A stretch of DNA of 64,000 bases from Fimbriimonadaceae bacterium. Its GTDB lineage: Bacteria > Armatimonadota > Fimbriimonadia > Fimbriimonadales > Fimbriimonadaceae. This document shows positions 58,515 to 64,000 of the stretch, piece by piece. Every line of letters begins with the position of its first letter. Position 1 is the stretch's first letter. The notes under the pieces were generated by a model, which had not been told where the DNA came from, made no database searches, and was given only the letters and a program-made list of their open reading frames with translations. The position numbers were made by a program, and so were the translations under genes. Location of the stretch: NCBI GenBank assembly GCA_019454125.1, contig CP075365.1:2588249-2652248 (forward strand). The letters run 5' to 3'.

Positions 58515-59630
58515 ATGTCCGCGACGCTGACCAAGATCCCTATCCTCGACCCCCGACCTGAGATCGAATCGATCTGGCCTGAAGTGACCGCGGCCCTCGA
58601 GGACGTGCTGAAGACCGGGCAGTTCATCATGGGCCCGAACGTCACCGGGTTCGAAGCGGAGGCGGCGGCCTATCTCGGCGTCAAGCACGCCGTCGGAGTG
58701 AACAGCGGCACGGACGCGCTCATCCTCGGCGTCCACGCGCTCGGCCTGCGCCCCGGCGACGAGGTCATCACGACCCCATTCACCTTCTTTGCGACCACCG
58801 AGTGCGTCAGCCACTTCCGCGCCACCCCCGTCTTCGTCGATATCGACCCCGAGACCTTCAACTTCCGGGTCGACCAGATCGAGGCCGCCATCACGGAGCG
58901 GACGAAGGGCATCATCCCGGTGCATCTCTTCGGCCAGCCGATCGACATGGACCCGCTCATGGCGCTCGCCGAGAAGCACGGACTTTGGATCCTGGAGGAC
59001 GTCGCCCAGGCGTTCGGCGGCGACTACAAGAACCGTAAGCTCGGTTCGATCGGCCACGCGGGCGCGTTCAGCTTCTTCCCGACCAAGAACCTCGGTGGTT
59101 GCGGCGACGGCGGGCTCTTCACCACCAACGACGACGCGGCGGCCGACCTGGTGCGCATGCTTCGCGTCCACGGCGCGAAGAAAAAGTACAACAACGAGAT
59201 GGTCGGCGTGAACTCGCGGCTCGACGCGATGCAGGCCGCCATCCTGCGCTGCAAGCTGCCCCACATCGACGAGTGGAACGCAGGCCGCCGCGCCGCCGCC
59301 CGACGCTACAGCGACGGCCTCGCCGAAGTGGAAGGGGTCGTCACCCCGCGCGAGGAGGCATTCGGCACCCACGTCTTCCACCAGTACACGGTCCGCATCC
59401 TCGGCGGTCGCCGTGACGAGGTGCAGCAGAAACTCGACGCCGCCGGGGTCGGCACGATGGTCTATTACGAGAAGCCTCTCCACAAACTGCCGGTCTACAA
59501 GGACATGGCGGTGAGCATGCCTGTGAGCGAGCAGTGCGCCGCCGAGGTGCTGAGCCTGCCGATCTGGCCGAAGATCGCGCCCGAGGTGCAGGACCGCGTG
59601 ATCGGTGCGATCAAGGAAGCACTAAGGTGA
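58515..59630 (+). CDS. DegT/DnrJ/EryC1/StrS-family PLP-dependent aminotransferase (second copy)
   Basis: A 371-residue sugar aminotransferase-type enzyme. Motifs: GVNSGTDALILGVHALGLRP, LWILEDVAQAFGGDYKNRK, AFSFFPTKNLGGCGDGG with the Schiff-base Lys, and THVFHQYTVRILGG. The start was set at MSATLTKIPILDP, since the upstream in-frame stretch is only the hairpin repeat read as codons. Hairpin repeats directly abut its upstream spacer and its stop codon. No sugar-nucleotide partner genes are adjacent, so the product is unknown. Confidence 0.9.
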   Translation: MSATLTKIPILDPRPEIESIWPEVTAALEDVLKTGQFIMGPNVTGFEAEAAAYLGVKHAVGVNSGTDALILGVHALGLRPGDEVITTPFTFFATTECVSHFRATPVFVDIDPETFNFRVDQIEAAITERTKGIIPVHLFGQPIDMDPLMALAEKHGLWILEDVAQAFGGDYKNRKLGSIGHAGAFSFFPTKNLGGCGDGGLFTTNDDAAADLVRMLRVHGAKKKYNNEMVGVNSRLDAMQAAILRCKLPHIDEWNAGRRAAARRYSDGLAEVEGVVTPREEAFGTHVFHQYTVRILGGRRDEVQQKLDAAGVGTMVYYEKPLHKLPVYKDMAVSMPVSEQCAAEVLSLPIWPKIAPEVQDRVIGAIKEALR

Positions 59631-59705
59631 TCCGGAGCCCCTCCCTCGGCTTTGACGGGATGCCTCGTGCCCGTCGAAACTGAGGGAGGGGTTGGGGTGG
59701 GAGAT
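59631..59705 (+). repeat. hairpin repeat, left end of DUF559 unit
   Basis: Begins TCCGGAGCCCC right after the TGA of the DegT gene. The stem is CCCCTCCCTC / GAGGGAGGGG with inner GACGGG / CCCGTC fully paired. Its last base is the first of the DUF559 stop codon. Confidence 0.9.
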
Positions 59706-60124
59706 TATTCCGGTTTCGGCGAGCGAGCGTTGCGTTCGAAGCGCGACCGACCAGAGCGCTCCTCACAGGTCGTGGCAATGAGGTCGAGCCAGCGGCCATG
59801 GACACCGCCCAGTTCGTCGAACAGGTCTAGACTCGGAACGCGGATCGTCATGATGCCGCGCCCTTCAATGAAGGCATCACGAAACTTGTCCTCGCTGGCG
59901 CGCCCAGCATGTTGCTCGCCGTCAACTTCGATGCAAAGTGAAGCCTCGGAACAGTAGAAGTCAAGGACGTAGCGGCCAACGGGAACTTGACGTTTGAACC
60001 GAAATCCTAGAGCGTCACGCCGAATAGACTCCCAGAGCCTTCTCTCGGAAACCGACATGTTCCCGCGGAGCCGCCTGACTCGCTCGATGTTCGCCTGATC
60101 ATAGTTCAGGGAGTCCTTCTTCAC
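59705..60124 (-). CDS. DUF559 endonuclease-like protein
   Basis: A 139-residue protein of the DUF559 (Vsr-like/PD-(D/E)xK) family. Visible features are [20 protein letters not shown], then [13 protein letters not shown] (Asp55) and [12 protein letters not shown] (Glu66, Asp68), which form the likely metal site, then [16 protein letters not shown]. The GTG start 30 bases inside the right repeat has no good ribosome-binding site. An in-frame ATG inside the repeat itself (60199) would add 25 residues and is possible. The stop codon TAA touches the left repeat. I infer a nuclease acting on DNA, perhaps on the flanking hairpins. Confidence 0.82.
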   Translation of the reverse strand: MKKDSLNYDQANIERVRRLRGNMSVSERRLWESIRRDALGFRFKRQVPVGRYVLDFYCSEASLCIEVDGEQHAGRASEDKFRDAFIEGRGIMTIRVPSLDLFDELGGVHGRWLDLIATTCEERSGRSRFERNARSPKPE

Positions 60125-60153
60125 GGCTGCATCGGAGGAAGTTTGTACCGCAA

Positions 60154-60227
60154 ATCTCCCTCCCCCAACCCCTCCCTCAGTTTCGGGGGCACAAGGCATC
60201 CCCCAAAGCCGAGGGAGGGGCTCCGGA
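60154..60227 (-). repeat. hairpin repeat, right end of DUF559 unit (inverted)
   Basis: Inverted relative to the other two copies. The inner stem is GGGGG / CCCCC instead of GACGGG / CCCGTC, so both arms changed together and pairing was kept. It lies 15 bases before the DUF1801 start. Confidence 0.9.
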
Positions 60228-60242
60228 CAGTATCCTTCACCC

Positions 60243-60674
60243 ATGGCCAAGAAAGAAGAATTCTCCGCAGAAGAAAAGGCCGCGATGAAGGCGCGGGCCA
60301 AGGAGCTCAAGGCGGAGGCCAAGGCAGGGAAAAGCCGCGAAGAAGGCGAGAAGCAACTCCTGGAAGCGGTGGACGAGATGGAAGGCAAGGACCGCGAGAT
60401 GAGCGAGCGGCTGCACGCCATCATCAGCGCCGCCGCCCCCGACCTTACGCCAAAGACCTGGTACGGCATGCCCGCCTATGCCAACAAGGACGGCAAGACG
60501 GTGGTCTTCTTCCGCGCCGCGGGGAAGTTCAAAGAGCGATACATGACGCTCGGGTTCAATGAGCTGGCCAACCTGGACGAAGGCAACATGTGGCCGACCA
60601 GCTTTGCCCTCACCGACCTCACCAAGGCCGAGGAGGACCGGGTCACCGCACTCGTGAAGAAAGCGGTCGGATAG
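60243..60674 (+). CDS. DUF1801-family protein
   Basis: A 143-residue cytosolic protein. The first ~60 residues are a Lys/Glu/Ala-rich helix ([20 protein letters not shown]). The rest matches DUF1801/YdhG-like proteins: [20 protein letters not shown], then [19 protein letters not shown] and a C-terminal [13 protein letters not shown]. Relatives include a proposed iron-chaperone-like protein, but the function is not settled. A hairpin repeat sits immediately upstream and may have displaced its promoter. The stop abuts the convergent HExxH gene with no gap. Confidence 0.82.
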   Translation: MAKKEEFSAEEKAAMKARAKELKAEAKAGKSREEGEKQLLEAVDEMEGKDREMSERLHAIISAAAPDLTPKTWYGMPAYANKDGKTVVFFRAAGKFKERYMTLGFNELANLDEGNMWPTSFALTDLTKAEEDRVTALVKKAVG

Positions 60675-61613
60675 TCAGGCCAGCGACTTGAAAGCTCGCT
60701 CGAAGAGCTCTTCAACGCCGAAGCCGTAGGTCTGGCGAAGGGCCTCGTCAGAGTAGCTCTGGCCCGTCACCCGCATCGCAAGCTCGCCGAGCAGAGAATT
60801 GTCCGAGAACGCGTCCAGCAGGGAGCCCATCTTCTCCTGCGACCCAAGGCCCATCAGGTAGTCGCCGATCGCCGCCGACTGACGATAGGCTTGTCGGACA
60901 ACGGCCGCCCCTTCCCGGCTGGTGCGGTCCTGCTGAAACGCACGGTCCAGGTCCTGTTCCTTCAGCCAGCGGGCATGGCCGACGACGAAATCACGGAAGC
61001 TGAGGTCGGCCCTCTCGGCAGTCATGGCGAAGACTTCGTCCAGCCAACGCGGACACCGCCCTTGGGTGCGATGGCCCGTCATCACGTGCGCGTATTCGTG
61101 CCGCACCGCGCCCGCGAGCTCCTCGGGGTCGGCGGTGAGCCCGACGGGAAGGCAGATCTTGGTGTACTCCACCTTGTCCACACAGTAACCGTGCCGGTTC
61201 GGCAACCAAGGGTCGTCCACCTCGCGGGAGAGCATCGTCACCCGGGTGGCGGGGCCGTGCTCCCAAGCGAACTCGCGGGCGACCTCGTCGCACGCTTCCA
61301 GGATCGCGGTCTCCAGGTGGTCTACCGAGAGGGCCGACTCCAGCGGCGCCACTTCCAAGGTCAACCAGGGCCGCACATCAAAGACGGTCGCGGTGTCGCG
61401 CGTCTCCTTCTCGGCTTCGATCACGCGGTAGAAGCCGACGAACCGCCCCTCCATCGACCCCGCGACCTCGGAAGCGGCATCGACCGCCCCCGCAAGGTTC
61501 TCGCGGAGGTAGAGCTCCATCGCCACGCGCCACCCGATAGATTCGTCGATCGCTCCATAGCGCCATTGCCCGACGACGCGACGCCGGTCACCAACTTGGC
61601 CAGTCTCGCTCAT
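60675..61613 (-). CDS. HExxH metallopeptidase-like protein
   Basis: A 312-residue protein with a gluzincin-type zinc motif: VRHEYAHVMTGH (His172, Glu173, His176) and a downstream Glu in PRWLDEVFA (Glu193), the pattern seen in peptidase-MA-like proteins. It has no signal peptide, so it may act inside the cell or be exported another way. The start MSETGQVGDRR overlaps the dicarboxylate symporter stop as ATGA. The substrate is unknown. Confidence 0.75.
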   Translation of the reverse strand: MSETGQVGDRRRVVGQWRYGAIDESIGWRVAMELYLRENLAGAVDAASEVAGSMEGRFVGFYRVIEAEKETRDTATVFDVRPWLTLEVAPLESALSVDHLETAILEACDEVAREFAWEHGPATRVTMLSREVDDPWLPNRHGYCVDKVEYTKICLPVGLTADPEELAGAVRHEYAHVMTGHRTQGRCPRWLDEVFAMTAERADLSFRDFVVGHARWLKEQDLDRAFQQDRTSREGAAVVRQAYRQSAAIGDYLMGLGSQEKMGSLLDAFSDNSLLGELAMRVTGQSYSDEALRQTYGFGVEELFERAFKSLA

Positions 61614-62923
61614 GCAAACTCCTCGGGCACCTCCCGCGAGCGGCCCTCCATTTCCGCTACGCACGCGGCGATGGTGATGTCCCCGACCACGTTAAGAGTG
61701 GTCCTACTCATATCGAGGATGCGATCGATGCCTAGGACGAGGCCGATGGCCGAGCCGGGCACCCCGAACCGCACGATGATCGAACCGATCATGGGCCAGG
61801 CGCCCCCCGGGACACCCGCCGTGCCGATGCCCGCCACGATCGCCAGCATCATCACGGTGAACTGGTCTTGCAGGCTCAGCGCGATGCCGAAGAACTGGCA
61901 CAGGAAGATGATCGTGATGCCTTCGAAGAGGGCGGTGCCGTTCTGGTTGGCGGTGGCGCCGACCGTCAACACGAAGTTTCCGATGTCGCGGGGGATGCCG
62001 ACTTCTTCCTCCGCGACCTTGAGCGCAACGGGGAGCGTCGCGTTCGAGGAGCTTGTGGCGAACGCAGTGACGATCACCGAGCGGATCTGCCGGAAGAACT
62101 GGACCGGATCGCGCTTGGCGATGAACCTCAGCACAAGCGGGTACGTGACGAACATATGGACCGCCAAAGCGACCAAGACCAGCGCCACGTACTTGCCGAA
62201 CGCCGCCACCGCGTCCAGCCCCAAGATCGACGCGGTACGGAAGACGAGCGCGAAGACGCCGATCGGGGCGAACGCCATCGCGTACTCTATGATCTTGAGC
62301 GTCACCGCGAAAACCCCCTCCAAGAGTGCGCGCACCGGCATCGCCTTCTCCTGTTCGATGGCGGCAAGGGCGATGCCGAACACGAGGGCGAAGAACATGA
62401 ACGGCATGATGCCGCCGGTCAGCGCACGGGTGGCCTCCAGCAACGGGTTGCGGGGAACGATGCCGAGCACAGGCGGGTCGACTTCCGCGGACGCCTCGGC
62501 CGACGCCTTTTTCTGGGCCTCGGCTTGGTCGATGCTCCCGAGCAGCTCCTGCCGCCGGGCAGGGTCCACGCCGTCGCCGGGCCGGACCAAGTTGACCCCG
62601 GCCAGCCCGATCCCGACCGCGATGCCGCTCAGGAGCACCGTCATCATGAGCGCGCGGAGGCCGACCCGGCCGACCTTCGCCGCGTCCCCGATCTCCGAGA
62701 CCCCCAGCACGAGGGCCGAGAAGAGGAGAGGGACGACCACCATAAAGATGAGCGTGACGAAGATCTGCCCGATCGGCTGCATCAGGGTGTCGTTCACCCA
62801 CCGCAGGCCCTCGTTCTGCCGCCCGCCCGGCAGCGCGATCTGGGCCGAGGCGCCCAAGACCGCGCCGAGCAAGAGGCCGATGAAGATCCTGTTGTGAAGG
62901 GCAATGCGCGGACGTCGCTCCAT
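61610..62923 (-). CDS. dicarboxylate/amino acid:cation symporter (DAACS family)
   Basis: A 437-residue membrane carrier that couples uptake of glutamate, aspartate or C4-dicarboxylates to Na+ or H+. Family features: MVVPLLFSALVLGVSEIGD near TM3, ATSSSNATLPVALKVAEEE (the Ser-rich hairpin), TVGATANQNGTALFEGIT and GIGTAGVPGGAW in the substrate-binding core. The loop after TM3 is enlarged with Ala/Lys/Glu. It is transcribed before the HExxH gene with a four-base overlap. Substrate preference cannot be read from motifs. Confidence 0.94.
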   Translation of the reverse strand: MERRPRIALHNRIFIGLLLGAVLGASAQIALPGGRQNEGLRWVNDTLMQPIGQIFVTLIFMVVVPLLFSALVLGVSEIGDAAKVGRVGLRALMMTVLLSGIAVGIGLAGVNLVRPGDGVDPARRQELLGSIDQAEAQKKASAEASAEVDPPVLGIVPRNPLLEATRALTGGIMPFMFFALVFGIALAAIEQEKAMPVRALLEGVFAVTLKIIEYAMAFAPIGVFALVFRTASILGLDAVAAFGKYVALVLVALAVHMFVTYPLVLRFIAKRDPVQFFRQIRSVIVTAFATSSSNATLPVALKVAEEEVGIPRDIGNFVLTVGATANQNGTALFEGITIIFLCQFFGIALSLQDQFTVMMLAIVAGIGTAGVPGGAWPMIGSIIVRFGVPGSAIGLVLGIDRILDMSRTTLNVVGDITIAACVAEMEGRSREVPEEFA

Positions 62924-63009
62924 AGTTTCCGGCCAGTTTGGCCGGTTCTTTACGAGTAGCGTGCGGCGGGGGCGGGAGAGGTAGGATGCTCTGGCTCCCT
63001 GGTGCCTGA

Positions 63010-63855
63010 ATGCTGTTACCCGTCGGTAGAACCAAGCGAGGATTCACGCTGATCGAGCTGCTCGTCGTCATTGCGATCATCGCCATCCTCGCCGCCATCC
63101 TCTTCCCCGTCTTCGCCCAAGCCAAGGACGCGGCCAAGAAAACGACCTGCATGAGCAACGTCCGGCAGATCGCCTTCGCGACCTTCATGTACGCCGATAG
63201 CGAGGACGACCGGTTCCCGGCCTGGGCGGCCAAGTCCCCACCCATAAACGGCGGCAACTCGAACTATGTGCCGCCCGACGTCCAGGTGAGCGCCTATACG
63301 AAGAGCCGCGAAATCTGGTGCTGCCCCCGCGACGAGGGCCAGCGGGACAACCCGAACGGCATGCCTTTCTGGAACGGTGACGACCTCAAGCGACCGACCC
63401 TCCGGAGCTACGCCTACGTCGGCCCGATCAACACGACCGAGGCCCGCACCCTCGACCCGAACACGGGCATGTACGAGTTTCTCGACCGGAACCGGTGGGA
63501 CACCACCGGCCGCACCTCCACCGGCATCGAATCCCCCTCCGAGATGGTCGCCTGGGTCGAGCAGTGGTCGCCCGTCTGGCGCGACCAGTACTACGGCACC
63601 GTCTGGGGGAGCGGCTTCATCCAGTGCAACACCTCAAAGCTCGCGGGCCGTAACTATCCCGCGAAGGGCCCCGCCGACACGCCCCCGCCCGGATGCGCCA
63701 GCGAATACCGCAGCCAGCCGACCAAAGGCCATTCCAACATCGGGAACTACGCCTTCGCCGACGGCCACGCCGGCGCCAAGCCCTGGGGGCAGATCCGCAA
63801 GAACGACTTCGCCGCGTTTAAGGCGCAGAAGTCGAGCCAGACCTTCGAGCCATAA
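63010..63855 (+). CDS. pilin-like protein with H-X9-DG C-terminal motif
   Basis: A 281-residue prepilin-type protein. The leader is TKRG-FTLIELLVVIAIIAI with Gly at -1 and Glu at +5. The helix continues FPVFAQAKDAAKKTTCMSNV. The C-terminal HSNIGNYAFADGHAGAKPW is the H-X9-DG motif of the DUF1559-type pilins, numerous in Planctomycetes and Armatimonadota. PilD encoded at 53.4-54.5 kb could process it. It is a single gene, divergent from the symporter, and its role is unknown. Confidence 0.9.
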   Translation: MLLPVGRTKRGFTLIELLVVIAIIAILAAILFPVFAQAKDAAKKTTCMSNVRQIAFATFMYADSEDDRFPAWAAKSPPINGGNSNYVPPDVQVSAYTKSREIWCCPRDEGQRDNPNGMPFWNGDDLKRPTLRSYAYVGPINTTEARTLDPNTGMYEFLDRNRWDTTGRTSTGIESPSEMVAWVEQWSPVWRDQYYGTVWGSGFIQCNTSKLAGRNYPAKGPADTPPPGCASEYRSQPTKGHSNIGNYAFADGHAGAKPWGQIRKNDFAAFKAQKSSQTFEP

Positions 63856-63952
63856 GGGCCGGTCCGGGCGTCGCAACCATAACCGCGAGGAGACTTCTGC
63901 TCGCCAAGCCAAGGAGGCTGCGACAGGCTCCAAAGACTTGGATTAGGCCTTA

Positions 63953-64000
<48 letters not shown>

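Larger units (their letters stand above)
59631..60227. mobile_element. DUF559 endonuclease gene bounded by inverted hairpin repeats
   Basis: A 597-base unit. Two ~75-base palindromic repeats face each other with TCCGGA at the outer ends and GGGAGAT inward, and the gap between them is filled by one DUF559 gene. The left end abuts a stop codon; a solo copy of the repeat lies 1.2 kb away. The architecture resembles a REP/RAYT-type unit with a different enzyme. That it moves is inferred, and no target duplication is visible. Confidence 0.65.

Overview
The window is GC-rich, tightly packed chromosomal DNA from a didermal bacterium. Lipoproteins, an RND/TolC efflux system and a secretin imply an outer membrane. 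The gene content is typical of the Armatimonadota, probably the Fimbriimonadales: a TIGR03790-type secreted protein, a PEP-CTERM protein, a pilin-like protein of the H-X9-DG kind, very large secreted beta-propeller proteins, and PilM/N/O-like genes next to aroK-aroB. This placement is inferred from gene content and no marker gene proves it. No rRNA, tRNA or CRISPR array was recognised. The last ~45 bases (31 C, then a short A-rich tail) look like a contig-end artefact.

Layout. 1-6.6 kb: end of a FecCD permease, then small-molecule and housekeeping genes (DegT aminotransferase, orphan CoA-transferase subunit A, Maf, MtnA, a degenerate receiver) and a PEP-CTERM gene with a clear promoter and terminator. 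6.6-13.1 kb: a four-gene efflux operon (AbrB-type regulator, TolC, adaptor, RND pump). 13.2-18.5 kb: rpsR, a possible small RNA, a clostripain-like lipoprotein that lacks the catalytic Cys, a diguanylate cyclase, and rplU-rpmA. 18.5-21 kb: kpsF, arginase, pdxT.

21.2-32.9 kb: one long leftward cluster. It starts from a TTGACA/TAACAT promoter with pilM, pilN, pilO, a PilP-like lipoprotein, an STN-domain protein with a GGGGF-repeat tail and a secretin. It continues through a terminator-like hairpin into aroK, aroB, a small membrane protein, a PASTA pseudokinase, rpe, a small membrane protein and ribD. 33-54.5 kb: a second leftward cluster with prepilin peptidase, four prepilin-like proteins (three of them 700-1100 residues) and two giant secreted propeller proteins (1598 and ~2290 residues). 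The order peptidase, pilin, PilV-, PilW-, PilX-like, PilY1-like resembles a type IV pilus minor-pilin/tip operon with greatly enlarged parts. I infer that the two clusters build one surface or secretion machine. The motor ATPases and PilC are not in the window.

54.6-64 kb: a thiol-redox group (DsbD-N-like, redoxin, TPR-redoxin), a second DegT aminotransferase, and a small hairpin-repeat family. Two inverted repeat copies tightly flank a DUF559 endonuclease-like gene, which looks like a compact mobile unit. Then come a DUF1801 protein, an HExxH protein, a dicarboxylate symporter and one more pilin-like gene.

The most unusual items are the giant pilin/tip operon, the DUF559-hairpin element, the PASTA pseudokinase, the Cys-to-Ser clostripain-like protein, and low-complexity tails on nearly every pilus-assembly protein.
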